DNA of 64,000 bases from Streptomyces sp. L-9-10 (GTDB taxonomy: Bacteria; Actinomycetota; Actinomycetes; Streptomycetales; Streptomycetaceae), in assembly GCF_004151105.1 (NCBI RefSeq), contig NZ_PHRF01000095.1, positions 496,001 through 560,000 on the forward strand, written 5' to 3'. The notes under the pieces were generated by a model. It saw only the letters and a list, made by a program, of their open reading frames with translations. It searched no databases and was not told the origin of the DNA. Shown in pieces: positions 16,056-23,786 of the stretch; positions within the stretch are counted from its first letter, which is position 1; each line of letters begins with the position of its first letter. Both the position numbers and the translations under genes were made by a program.

Positions 16056-16409
16056 ATGCCCGCAAACCGGCTGTCCGCAGCGACGTCGATCCTCTCGGCC
16101 GTAGCCGCCGGCACGCTGCTCGTCGGCTGTTCGGCCTCGGTCGACGTCGGAACGACCACGCCGAAGATGTCCACGGAAAAGCTCGCCACCACGGTCGCGG
16201 AAAAACTCGCCGCCACAACGGGCCAGCCCAAGCCGAACATCACCTGCCCCGAGGACCTCGCGGGCAAGGTCGGCACCACCACCCGGTGCACGCTCACGGC
16301 GGACGACGGCAGCACGTTGGGCGTCACGGTCAAGGTGACCTCGGTCGAGGGGGATCAGATCAACTTCGACATCAAGGCCGACGAAACGGCGTCCCCGGCC
16401 CCGAACTGA
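16056..16409 (+). CDS. DUF4333 lipoprotein
   Basis: 117 residues from the ATG at 16056; upstream in-frame codons read poorly. It has a short basic N-terminus, a hydrophobic stretch and a lipobox LLVGC (Cys about 25), then a small domain with two cysteines (NITCPEDLAGK and TTRCTLTADD), the pattern of DUF4333 (PF14230), a small PepSY-like domain of actinobacterial envelope proteins. Anchored outside the membrane; function unknown. Its last 38 bases overlap the convergent DUF397 gene. Confidence 0.85.
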   Translation: MPANRLSAATSILSAVAAGTLLVGCSASVDVGTTTPKMSTEKLATTVAEKLAATTGQPKPNITCPEDLAGKVGTTTRCTLTADDGSTLGVTVKVTSVEGDQINFDIKADETASPAPN

Positions 16410-16587
16410 CCGCCGCGACGAACACGGCCCAGCCGGCCGCCGGAAACACCAGTACGGGGCCGTGCGGGTTCTTGGAGTCGCGGACCGGGACATCGGCGTA
16501 GCCGTCGGCTACTTCGAGGCACTCACCCTGACTGCCGCCGCTGTAGCTCGACTTACGCCATCCCACGACGCGCTCAGTGCTGCCCAT
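16372..16587 (-). CDS. DUF397 protein, duplicate copy
   Basis: 71 residues with the DUF397 signature: WRKSSYSGGSQGECLEVADG, VRDSKNPHGPVL and a C-terminal FVAAV. DUF397 proteins are small partners of XRE/DUF5753 regulators in Streptomyces (the BldB-type family). This copy is about 85 percent identical in DNA to 16642-16845, and its last 11 residues are a novel tail encoded antisense to the DUF4333 3' end. It follows a remnant of an XRE gene, so it arose by tandem duplication. Confidence 0.9.
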   Translation of the reverse strand: MGSTERVVGWRKSSYSGGSQGECLEVADGYADVPVRDSKNPHGPVLVFPAAGWAVFVAAVSSGPGTPFRRP

Positions 16588-16640
16588 GTTCGTACTCCTC
16601 CACTACGGACCTGATCAGAGTCAGCGACACCCGCGCGGCT
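16574..16640 (-). pseudogene. Remnant of XRE/DUF5753 gene 3' end
   Basis: In one frame this stretch reads SLTLIRSVVEEYEHGQH then stop, matching the C-terminus SLALIRAVAEEYAHEQQ of the intact XRE gene (stop at 16832). The stop also overlaps the following DUF397 start by the same 14 bases. It is the fossil of the duplicated junction; no HTH remains. Confidence 0.85.
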
Positions 16641-16641
16641 C

Positions 16642-16845
16642 TCACACGGGGAACTCGCCGTCCCTGACCGCCGCGACGAACACGGACCAGCCGACCGCCG
16701 GGAAGAACAGCGCGGGGCCGTGCGGGTTCTTGGAGTCGCGGACCGGGATATCGGCGTAGCCGTCGGCTACTTCGAGGCAGTCGCCATTGCTGCCACCGCT
16801 GTAGCTGGACTTGCGCCACCCAATGACGTGTTCACTGCTGCTCAT
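16642..16845 (-). CDS. DUF397 protein paired with XRE regulator
   Basis: 67 residues: WRKSSYSGGSNGDCLEVADG, DIPVRDSKNPHGP and VFVAAVRDGEF, canonical DUF397. Its ATG lies 14 bases inside the 3' end of the XRE gene, so translation is coupled. The pair forms the usual Streptomyces regulator module in which the small protein modulates the XRE partner (family knowledge, mechanism not settled). Confidence 0.93.
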   Translation of the reverse strand: MSSSEHVIGWRKSSYSGGSNGDCLEVADGYADIPVRDSKNPHGPALFFPAVGWSVFVAAVRDGEFPV

Positions 16846-17656
16846 GTGCGTATTCCTCCGCTACGGCCCTGATCAGAGCCAGTGACTCCTTATGTGGCAG
16901 TGCATCGCCTAGAGCCAGATCGTAGACCGCCTGACAGTTACTCACCAGGGCCGGATCGTCCATCAAGTGGCCTGTACTCAGACCTTCGACATAGGCGACC
17001 GGCGCCGCGTCGTCAAAGCTCATCAAGGTGAGCATGCTCTCCATGAGAGCGTGCTCTCCCGCCCCGAACGGCAGCACATGCAGCCTCAGGCGCCCCGCTT
17101 CCGTCATGCCCGCGATCTTGCGTAGTTGTTCGGCCATGGCATGCGGGCCGCCCACCCGACGCCGGAGCGCCGCCTCGTCCAACAGGGTCCAAATTACGGG
17201 TCCCACTGCTCCCTCAAGGATCTGAGAGCGTTCCATTCGGTTGACAACGCGCTGATCAAGCTCCTCCGCCCGGTGGTTCGGACGGTACGCACGGAACACC
17301 GCTCGCGCGTACTCGTCCGTCTGCAACAAGCCCGGGATGAGCGCCAGCCCGTAGTGGCGAATCACCGTTGCCTGGCGCTCCAGTTCAGCCACCACCGCGA
17401 AGTGGTCCGCGTACTTGGAGTCGAGATCCTTCAGCCATCGCGCGAAGAACCCGTCCGTCCCCAGCGCCAGATCCAGACGCTTCGCGTCATCCGGGCTCGG
17501 CAGTCGCCGCCCCGCCTCGAAGTGGCTGATCAACGTCGGCGAGCACACCACGCCCTCGCTCAGCGCCTCCTGCGTCATGTCCGCCGCCACGCGCCGGATC
17601 TTCAGCTCCTCCCCGTACTTCTGCCGAGGCGTCCGTGGTTTGCGGGCGTCCGCCAT
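16832..17656 (-). CDS. XRE-family regulator with DUF5753 domain
   Basis: 274 residues from the ATG at 17656 (GGGAG upstream). HTH at about 18-70 (LKIRRVAADMTQEALSEGV, ISHFEAGRRLPS) followed by the DUF5753 domain (about 95-270), recognised by IPGLLQTDEYARAV and VLPFGAGEHALM. It is divergent from an ATP-binding protein gene and couples to DUF397. Such triads (XRE, DUF397, HATPase) recur in Streptomyces and are linked to developmental control. Confidence 0.92.
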   Translation of the reverse strand: MADARKPRTPRQKYGEELKIRRVAADMTQEALSEGVVCSPTLISHFEAGRRLPSPDDAKRLDLALGTDGFFARWLKDLDSKYADHFAVVAELERQATVIRHYGLALIPGLLQTDEYARAVFRAYRPNHRAEELDQRVVNRMERSQILEGAVGPVIWTLLDEAALRRRVGGPHAMAEQLRKIAGMTEAGRLRLHVLPFGAGEHALMESMLTLMSFDDAAPVAYVEGLSTGHLMDDPALVSNCQAVYDLALGDALPHKESLALIRAVAEEYAHEQQ

Positions 17657-17785
17657 GGAATCAACTCCCTCACTTGAACTACGCGTTGTCAGGCCGAAAC
17701 CTCTGGAAGCGTAGCGGCGCAAGCAACACGCTGTGAGTTATTCGTCACAGAACGAAGTGACTCGCGTACGTGTAAGGAGCGTCTG

Positions 17786-18250
17786 ATGGACCTGAACCAC
17801 GAGCCCCGCGTCGTCGTGCTGCGGTGGAGCAGGCATCCCCGTTGCGTCGGGCTGGCGCGGCTGGAGTTGCGGAAGGCGCTCGTCGGGTGGGGGCTGGCGG
17901 CGCTGGAGGACTCGGCCTTGCTCGTTCTCTCCGAACTGCTCACCAACGCCGGGCGTCACGCGCGGGTGTCGCCTGGACGGGAGATCGAGACGCGGTACGT
18001 CGCGGAACCCGCCGGTCTGCGGATCGAGGTGCACGACGCCTCGTCCGACAAGCCCGAGCAGCGGATGCCGGACCTGGACGCGTGCGACGGCAGGGGGCTC
18101 GTTCTCGTCGCCGCGCTCGCCGACCGGTGGGGTGTCAGTGACCGGAACGGGCCCGGGAAGGTGGTCTGGGCGGAGTGGTCGTACGTCCCCCCGCACCCCG
18201 TCTCCCCCGCCGCCCCCGGCGGTCCGCCGCCGTCAGGCGCTGCTCAGTGA
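17786..18250 (+). CDS. HATPase_c ATP-binding protein (RsbW-like)
   Basis: 154 residues after AAGGAGCG. GHKL ATPase motifs: N box LLVLSELLTNAGRHA (about 50), G1 box EVHDASSDKP (about 88) and G2 box DGRGLVLVAALADRWG (about 105). The size fits stand-alone anti-sigma/serine-kinase-like proteins abundant in Streptomyces. Its partner is probably the divergent XRE/DUF397 unit or an unlinked anti-anti-sigma factor. The last 18 bases overlap the convergent exporter gene. Confidence 0.88.
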   Translation: MDLNHEPRVVVLRWSRHPRCVGLARLELRKALVGWGLAALEDSALLVLSELLTNAGRHARVSPGREIETRYVAEPAGLRIEVHDASSDKPEQRMPDLDACDGRGLVLVAALADRWGVSDRNGPGKVVWAEWSYVPPHPVSPAAPGGPPPSGAAQ

Positions 18251-18898
18251 CAGCTTCACCGCGAAGCCCAGGAACAGCGCGCCCGCTGCCGATGTCATCC
18301 CCGCCGAGAGGCGCTTGCGGCGGCGGAAGGTGGCGGCGAGGCGCGTGCCGCCGAAGATCAGGGCCGACAGATAGAGGGCGCTGGCCACGTTCGCGAGGAG
18401 TCCCAGCACGACGAAGGACAGCGCCGGGTGCGCGTAGCCCGGGTCGACGAACTGCACGAAGAAGGAGATGAAGAACAGGATCGCCTTCGGGTTGAACAGG
18501 CTGATCACCAGCGCCCTGCGATACGGCCGCTCGCCGGGCGTCGGCGAGGAAGAGGAGGCGGACGTGGACTCCACCGCCTCCGCGCGCTCGTGCCGGCTGC
18601 GCCACAGCGACCAGGCCGCGCGCATCATCCCGATGGCGAGCCAGGTCAGATAGCCGGCACCGGCGAACTTCACGATGCCGAACGCCAGCTCATTGGCCTG
18701 GAGCAGCGACGCGACACCGGCGGCGGAGAGCACCATCAGTATGGTGTCGCCGCACCAGACGCCCGCCGCCGCGGAATAGCCCGCGCGTATCCCGCGCCTG
18801 GCCGCGACCGAGAGCACATAGAGCGAGTTCGGTCCCGGCAGCAGAACGATCAGTACGAGGCCCACCAGATAGGTCGGCAGATCAGTCACACCCAGCAT
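18233..18898 (-). CDS. leuE: LysE/LeuE-family amino-acid exporter
   Basis: 221 residues, six predicted membrane helices. N-terminal TYLVGLVLIVLLPGPNSLYV carries the PGPN signature of the LysE/RhtB superfamily and resembles E. coli LeuE in several positions (GVWCGDTILM near 45). A cytosolic Ser-rich loop at about 120-140 precedes YRRALVISLFNPKAILFFIS, the second superfamily motif. Role: efflux of leucine or related amino acids at the cytoplasmic membrane. Confidence 0.85.
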   Translation of the reverse strand: MLGVTDLPTYLVGLVLIVLLPGPNSLYVLSVAARRGIRAGYSAAAGVWCGDTILMVLSAAGVASLLQANELAFGIVKFAGAGYLTWLAIGMMRAAWSLWRSRHERAEAVESTSASSSSPTPGERPYRRALVISLFNPKAILFFISFFVQFVDPGYAHPALSFVVLGLLANVASALYLSALIFGGTRLAATFRRRKRLSAGMTSAAGALFLGFAVKLSLSSA

Positions 18899-19011
18899 GG
18901 CCGGAGTGTCGCACATATGGACCAACCGCCCGCACGCGTGTCCCATCCCATGGACTCCTGGCCCCCGGCGAAGACCTCAGAGGGCGCCCGCAGAGCCCTG
19001 TTTGGCCACTC

Positions 19012-19563
19012 TCACGGGATGCGCCTCGTCTCGTCACCCGTCGCCGTGGTGACGCTGAGCCACTCCCGCGCCGCCTGCGGCGTGGCGAGGCGGATGACGT
19101 CGAGGGGGGCGAACCGGGGGTCGGCGCAGCGGGTGGCGATATCAGCCCTGCGGCGCGCGTACTGCGACCAGGCCCACCAGGCGGGGTGGTCGGCCGTGAA
19201 CCAGTCGCCCACGGTTTCGACGTTTCCACCGAAGATCCGGCGGCGGAACAGGGTGCGGGCCACCGACCGGCGCAGGACGCGGCGCATGATCACGGGGCGG
19301 GAGTAGTCGAGCCAGACGATGGTGTCGGCTCGGGACCACAACAGGTCTCGGACCTGCGGGTAGCCGTAGGAGTCGAAGATCCAGGAGGGGCCGGAGCTGA
19401 TCCGCGACACGTCCTCGAACAGGCGTGGGTTCTCCGCCCATTGGGGCCCGGCGATGGCCAGCGCGTCCATCTCGTGGAAGGGGATCGCGACGCGCCCGGC
19501 GATCGCGCGGGCCAGCGTGGTCTTGCCCGCACCCGTGCTCCCGGCGACCAGTACTCGTTTCAT
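19012..19563 (-). CDS. P-loop NTPase, adenylate-kinase/topology-modulation-like
   Basis: 183 residues from the ATG at 19563, with a longer in-frame start possible. It begins KRVLVAGSTGAGKTTLARAI, a Walker A loop, then WIFDSYGYP and ADTIVWLDYSRPVIMRRVLRR, typical of the AAA_17/shikimate-kinase-like family annotated as FlaR topology-modulation or adenylate-kinase-like proteins. Cytosolic; phosphate acceptor unknown. The ATG has no strong ribosome site. Confidence 0.8.
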   Translation of the reverse strand: MKRVLVAGSTGAGKTTLARAIAGRVAIPFHEMDALAIAGPQWAENPRLFEDVSRISSGPSWIFDSYGYPQVRDLLWSRADTIVWLDYSRPVIMRRVLRRSVARTLFRRRIFGGNVETVGDWFTADHPAWWAWSQYARRRADIATRCADPRFAPLDVIRLATPQAAREWLSVTTATGDETRRIP

Positions 19564-19629
19564 CGAGGAAACACTCTTCACCTGCGCACTCAAGGTCAAG
19601 TGGCTCATCACGGAAGAGGGTGCCGCCGC

Positions 19630-19682
19630 AGTCCGAAGCTGCCCAGTCCGAAGCTGCCGGGGTCCGAAGCCGCCGGGGTCCG
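19630..19682. repeat. GTCCGAAGC(T/C)GCC tandem repeats
   Basis: Four degenerate copies spaced 14-16 bases in the gap between the kinase start and the glyoxalase stop. Confidence 0.75.
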
Positions 19683-19692
19683 GCCGGTCCGC

Positions 19693-20061
19693 TCAGGTGC
19701 GGTCGTGGAGAGTGACCTGGTACCCGTCGGGGTCGGCGAAGGTGAATGTCCGGCCGAAGGGGCCGTCGACCGGTGCGGAGACGATGGTGTGACCGTCGGC
19801 GACGAGAGCGTCGTGAATGGCCTGGACGTCGGTGGCGTGGAGCCAGATCGCGGCACCGATGCCGGGCTGGGCGACGGATGCGAGGTCGGTGCCGGGAACG
19901 ATGTCGCGGAGTGCGAACGCGATCGGCTTCGTCTCGAAGACGACGGCGTGCGGAGGTCCGGCTTGCGAGCGGACGAGGCCCAGGTACTGCTCGTAGAACG
20001 CCTGCGAGGCGTCGAGATCGCGCGCTTGGAGCGAGAGGAAGTCGGGGCCGGTGGCGGGCAT
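19693..20061 (-). CDS. VOC/glyoxalase-family protein
   Basis: 122 residues after AAGGAG. VOC beta-alpha-beta-beta-beta pattern: FLSLQARDLDASQAFYEQYL at the start and ADPDGYQVTLHD at the end, where the metal-binding or equivalent residues fall. It shares a 62-base divergent control region with a MarR regulator and two matching palindromes, so it is probably induced by the MarR ligand. Likely a thiol-independent detoxification or binding protein; substrate unknown. Confidence 0.85.
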   Translation of the reverse strand: MPATGPDFLSLQARDLDASQAFYEQYLGLVRSQAGPPHAVVFETKPIAFALRDIVPGTDLASVAQPGIGAAIWLHATDVQAIHDALVADGHTIVSAPVDGPFGRTFTFADPDGYQVTLHDRT

Positions 20062-20080
20062 GATGATGCTCCTTCTTTTC

Positions 20081-20098
20081 GTGTCAGCTTTCTGACAC
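20081..20098. promoter_or_regulatory. MarR operator copy 1
   Basis: GTGTCAG-4-CTGACAC, perfect inverted repeat, immediately upstream of the glyoxalase gene. Confidence 0.75.
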
Positions 20099-20107
20099 AG
20101 CCAAGCT

Positions 20108-20125
20108 ATGTCAGAATCCTGACAT
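20108..20125. promoter_or_regulatory. MarR operator copy 2
   Basis: ATGTCAG-4-CTGACAT, the same core as copy 1, 27 bases centre-to-centre, overlapping the MarR start codon. Binding here would block the regulator's own transcription or translation. Confidence 0.75.
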
Positions 20126-20576
20126 GAATCAAGACGGTGTCGACCTGGAGACATCACTGGGCTACCTGCTGAAAGAGGCGTCGAGCGTCCTGCGCTCAGC
20201 CATGGAGGAGGTGCTGCGGCCGCTCGGGATGAGCGTGACGCACTACTCCTGCCTCGAACTGCTGGCTCAACGACCGGGGTTGTCGAACTCCGAGCTCGCG
20301 CGCGGCGCGTTCGTGACACGGCAGTCGATGAACGTACTGCTCCAGGCCCTGGAACGAGAGGGCTACGTGACCAGGCCCGCGGAGGCACCCGTCGGGAAGG
20401 TTCTTCCCACGCGGCTCACACCTCGCGGCCGGCGGAGCCTGGAGAAGGCGACCGTGGCCGTCCGGTCCGTCGAGGTCAGAATGCTGGCCGGTATGACCGA
20501 GACCGAGCGGTCAGGCGCGTTGCGGATCCTGCGGAGCATGATCCATTCCCTGCGCGAGGGCGACGACGGTCCCTAG
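20124..20576 (+). CDS. MarR-family regulator
   Basis: 150 residues. Winged HTH about 50-100 with SNSELARGAFVTRQSMNVLLQ (recognition helix) and GYVTRPAEAPVGKVLPTRLT (wing), flanked by dimerisation helices. The ATG at 20124 lies in an operator and has no ribosome site, so the message is probably leaderless. Divergent from and presumably controlling the VOC protein and itself. Confidence 0.9.
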   Translation: MNQDGVDLETSLGYLLKEASSVLRSAMEEVLRPLGMSVTHYSCLELLAQRPGLSNSELARGAFVTRQSMNVLLQALEREGYVTRPAEAPVGKVLPTRLTPRGRRSLEKATVAVRSVEVRMLAGMTETERSGALRILRSMIHSLREGDDGP

Positions 20577-20579
20577 CCC

Positions 20580-20624
20580 GTTCCCCGGCGCGCTCGTTCC
20601 CCGGCACGCTCGTTCCCCGGCGCA
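20580..20624. repeat. 16-base tandem repeats GTTCCCCGGCGCGCTC
   Basis: Three copies in the short gap between the convergent MarR and acyl-CoA mutase genes. Confidence 0.85.
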
Positions 20625-20655
20625 CGTCTCGGCCCGCCGGGGGGGCGGCGAGAAT

Positions 20656-22257
20656 TCAGCGCGCGTCCGTCGGCACGTACGTCCCCCACACCTCCCGCAG
20701 CGCGTCACAGACCTCCCCCACCGTCGCCCGCGCCGCCAGCGCCGTCTTCATCGGAGGCAGCACGTTCGCCGTCCCCTCCGCCGCCGCGCGCAGTTCCGCC
20801 AGCGCGCCGTCCACCGCCGACCGGTCCCGTTCCGACCGCAGCCGCGCCAGCCGGGCCGCCTGCCGGGCCTCGATCGCCGGGTCGACGCGGAGCGGCTCGT
20901 ACGGTTCCTCCTCGTCCATGGTGAAGCGGTTGACGCCGACGACCACCCGCTCCCCGCTCTCCGTCTCGCGGGTGACGGCGTACGCGCTGCGCTCGATCTC
21001 GCTCTTCTGGAAGCCGCGCTCGATCGCCTCGACCGCGCCGCCCATGTCCTCGACCCGCGCCATCAGCGCGACCGCCGCGTCCTCGACGTCGTCCGTCATG
21101 CGCTCGACGGCGTAGGAACCGGCGAACGGGTCGACGGTGGCGGTGATGTCCGTCTCGTACGCCAGCACCTGCTGCGTCCGCAGCGCGAGCCGGGCCGAGG
21201 TGGCCGTCGGCAGGGCGATGGCCTCGTCGAAGGAGTTGGTGTGCAGCGACTGCGTACCGCCCAGCACCGCCGCCAGCCCCTGGACCGCCACCCGTACGAG
21301 ATTGACCTCGGGCTGCTGCGCGGTCAGCTGTACGCCGGCGGTCTGGGTATGGAAGCGCAGCATCAGGGACTTGGGGTCGCGCGCGCCGAACTCCTCGCGC
21401 ATGACCCGGGCCCAGATACGCCGCGCGGCGCGGAACTTGGCGACCTCTTCGAGCAGCGTCGTACGGGAGACGAAGAAGAAGGAGAGCCGGGGCGCGAAGT
21501 CGTCGACGTCCATACCGGCGGCGACGGCCGTCCGTACGTACGCGATCCCGTTGGCCAGCGTGAACGCGATCTCCTGCGCGGGCGTGGCCCCGGCCTCCGC
21601 CATGTGGTATCCGGAGATCGAGATGGTGTTCCATCGGGGCAGCCGCGTGCGGCAGTACTGGAAGATGTCCGCCGTCAGCCGCAGCGAAGGTTTGGGCGGG
21701 AAGATGTACGTGCCGCGGGCGATGTACTCCTTGAGCACGTCGTTCTGGACGGTGCCGGTCAGGGCGGTGCCCGGCACGCCCTGTTCCTCCGCCACCAGTT
21801 GGTGGAGCAGGAGCAGCAGCGCCGCGGGCGCGTTGATCGTCATCGACGTGGAGACCTGGTCGAGCGGGATCCCGTCGAACAGCACGCGCATGTCGTCGAC
21901 CGAGTCGATCGCGACCCCGACCTTGCCGACCTCGCCGCTCGCGAGCGGCGCGTCGCTGTCGTACCCCATCTGGGTCGGCAGATCGAAGGCGACGGACAGG
22001 CCCGTCGTGCCGTGGGCGATCAACTCCCGGTAGCGGGCGTTGGACTCGGCGGCGGTGCCGAACCCGGCGTACTGGCGCATCGTCCACGGCCGGCCGGTGT
22101 ACATCGACGGATAGACCCCGCGGGTGAAGGGGTACGCGCCGGGCTCGCCGAGCTTCTCCGCCGGGTCCCATCCCTCCAGCGCGCCGGGGCCGTAGACCGG
22201 TTCGATGGGCAGACCGCTCTCGGTCAGCCGTTCCCGCCGGACGGGTTCGCGTGCCAT
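20656..22257 (-). CDS. Methylmalonyl-CoA mutase-family large subunit, no B12 domain
   Basis: 533 residues from the ATG at 22257 (AGGGAG upstream). TIM-barrel mutase domain: GLSVAFDLPTQMGYDSD, TGTVQNDVLKEYIARGTY, QYCRTRLPRWNTISISGYHM. It ends after the barrel, without the C-terminal cobalamin-binding domain, so a separate small subunit is needed, as for isobutyryl-CoA mutase. The Arg of IARGTY aligns with Arg207 of P. shermanii mutase, which binds the substrate carboxylate (Gln in isobutyryl-CoA mutase), and the SMY tyrosine matches Tyr89, so a dicarboxylic acyl-CoA such as methylmalonyl-CoA is favoured (inference from memory of the family). Confidence 0.87.
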   Translation of the reverse strand: MAREPVRRERLTESGLPIEPVYGPGALEGWDPAEKLGEPGAYPFTRGVYPSMYTGRPWTMRQYAGFGTAAESNARYRELIAHGTTGLSVAFDLPTQMGYDSDAPLASGEVGKVGVAIDSVDDMRVLFDGIPLDQVSTSMTINAPAALLLLLHQLVAEEQGVPGTALTGTVQNDVLKEYIARGTYIFPPKPSLRLTADIFQYCRTRLPRWNTISISGYHMAEAGATPAQEIAFTLANGIAYVRTAVAAGMDVDDFAPRLSFFFVSRTTLLEEVAKFRAARRIWARVMREEFGARDPKSLMLRFHTQTAGVQLTAQQPEVNLVRVAVQGLAAVLGGTQSLHTNSFDEAIALPTATSARLALRTQQVLAYETDITATVDPFAGSYAVERMTDDVEDAAVALMARVEDMGGAVEAIERGFQKSEIERSAYAVTRETESGERVVVGVNRFTMDEEEPYEPLRVDPAIEARQAARLARLRSERDRSAVDGALAELRAAAEGTANVLPPMKTALAARATVGEVCDALREVWGTYVPTDAR

Positions 22258-22288
22258 CTGCTCTGCTCCCTGCCTCCGCTGACGGACA

Positions 22289-22310
22289 GTCATGACCGGC
22301 CGGTCATGAC
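22289..22310. promoter_or_regulatory. Perfect 22-base palindrome ahead of the mutase gene
   Basis: GTCATGACCGG followed directly by CCGGTCATGAC, no mismatch, 31 bases upstream of the mutase ATG. Length and symmetry suit a TetR- or GntR-type operator. No regulator gene is adjacent. Confidence 0.75.
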
Positions 22311-22401
22311 GGACTGTAGCGGCGGGCGTACGGCGGGAACGGGGCACACGCGGGAACGGCGCGCACCCGGGAACGGGGCATACGCGGGGAACCCGGTCCA
22401 C

Positions 22402-22442
22402 CCGTACGTCCCGCACCGGTCGTACCAGTGCGGGACGTACGG
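22402..22442 (-). terminator. Terminator of methyltransferase gene
   Basis: Perfect 15-base arms CCGTACGTCCCGCAC (22402-22416) and GTGCGGGACGTACGG (22428-22442), 11-base loop, starting 13 bases beyond the methyltransferase stop. Confidence 0.85.
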
Positions 22443-22454
22443 TCATACCGGCCC

Positions 22455-23414
22455 TCAGCCCTGGAGCCGCGCCCTGCTCCGGGCCCGGCTGCGCTGCACC
22501 GCGCGGGTGATCACGGGCGGCAGCACATCGATCGCGACACGCCGCACCTTGGACCTGGTCGACCTGCGCCGGGGAGCGGCGGGGGCCGGGGCGGCCGTGG
22601 CCGCCGACGCGGCCGGCTCCTCCGGCTCGGGCTCCGGCTCCGGCTCCGGCTCCACGTAGTACTTGGAGAAGGGGAAGTCGGGCGCCTTCATACCGCGCGA
22701 CCTGAGCCGCACGATCCGGTGCCCGGCCGCCTGCTGGAGGCTCAGATCGCAGTCCGCGCGCTCCTGGGCCATGGCGATCAGTTCGTCCTGGATCGGCTCC
22801 GGATCGTCCCAGGTGGCGTACAGCTTCTGGGTGCTCAGACAGATCGGGCGCAGACCGCGGTTGAGCACCGCTTCCCAGGCCGCGATGGAGACGCCGGGGG
22901 TGTGCTCGGAGCGGAAGTCGTCGAGGACGACGATGCCGCCGGGCAGCAGGATGTCCCGCGCCGCGCCGATGTCGCCGTACACATGCTCGTAGAGGTGCGA
23001 GGCGTCGATATGGACGAACCGGGCCGACTTCGGCTCGACTTCGTCGGAGATCACCGAACTGGGGGCCTGGAGCACCCGCGGCAGCTCGTCGTGGAACGAG
23101 AGATAGTTCCGCTCGAACGCCTCCCGGGTCAGCGTCGCGTACGACTTCGCGGTCTCGGCGCCATTGGCCTGGTCGGGCGCCTCGGACTCGAACAGGTCAC
23201 AGACGGTGAACTTCTCGCCGTCCCGGAGATGGTGGCCGAGGAAGATCGCGCTCTTGCCCATGAAGACGCCGAGTTCCAGCAGATCTCCGCGCTCGCCCCG
23301 TTCCTCCTGCCGGGTGAGCAGTTTCTCGAAGAGCACCTGGTCGAGCGGGGGAAACCAGCCCCGGACATCGTTGAGTTCGTTGGGGCGCGGCTTGTCTTCG
23401 TACGGGGTCGTCAT
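22455..23414 (-). CDS. Class I SAM-dependent methyltransferase, TylF/macrocin-O-methyltransferase-like
   Basis: 319 residues from the ATG at 23414. Motif I is GDLLELGVFMGKSAIFLG (about 45), followed by FTVCDLFES, RFVHIDASHLYEHVYGDI and GGIVVLDDF, typical of the Methyltransf_24/TylF group that methylates sugars or small acceptors. Residues about 255-320 form a low-complexity tail: an (EP)n run, Ala/Pro spacer and Arg-rich end. A stand-alone gene with its own terminator, not inside an evident biosynthetic cluster. Confidence 0.82.
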   Translation of the reverse strand: MTTPYEDKPRPNELNDVRGWFPPLDQVLFEKLLTRQEERGERGDLLELGVFMGKSAIFLGHHLRDGEKFTVCDLFESEAPDQANGAETAKSYATLTREAFERNYLSFHDELPRVLQAPSSVISDEVEPKSARFVHIDASHLYEHVYGDIGAARDILLPGGIVVLDDFRSEHTPGVSIAAWEAVLNRGLRPICLSTQKLYATWDDPEPIQDELIAMAQERADCDLSLQQAAGHRIVRLRSRGMKAPDFPFSKYYVEPEPEPEPEPEEPAASAATAAPAPAAPRRRSTRSKVRRVAIDVLPPVITRAVQRSRARSRARLQG

Positions 23415-23786
23415 GAGAGAACCTTCACGAGGAATCATCAGGAATCACGGATGATCGGGAATTACCGAAAAGCACACGAACGCGCGAGCGCACCGATACA
23501 CCAGCGCACGGACACACCAGCGCACTGACGCACTGGCGGACTTCGGCAGACACGGATCACCGCCGGGCAGCCATGCGCGGGATCATGTCAGTCCGAACGG
23601 GCAGCATGGCCGGAAGTACTTTCACTTCGGGGAATCGCCTACTGGAATTCATCTCCCGGCAAGGGAAGATGACTCGGGGGCACGATTCCTCGCCCGCTTG
23701 GGCAATCGCCCCCTGCGGAGGACCGTCTGAGGGAACACTGAGGAACACATGCCATGGATCACGGGAGAAACCGGGGGACGCCGAAG

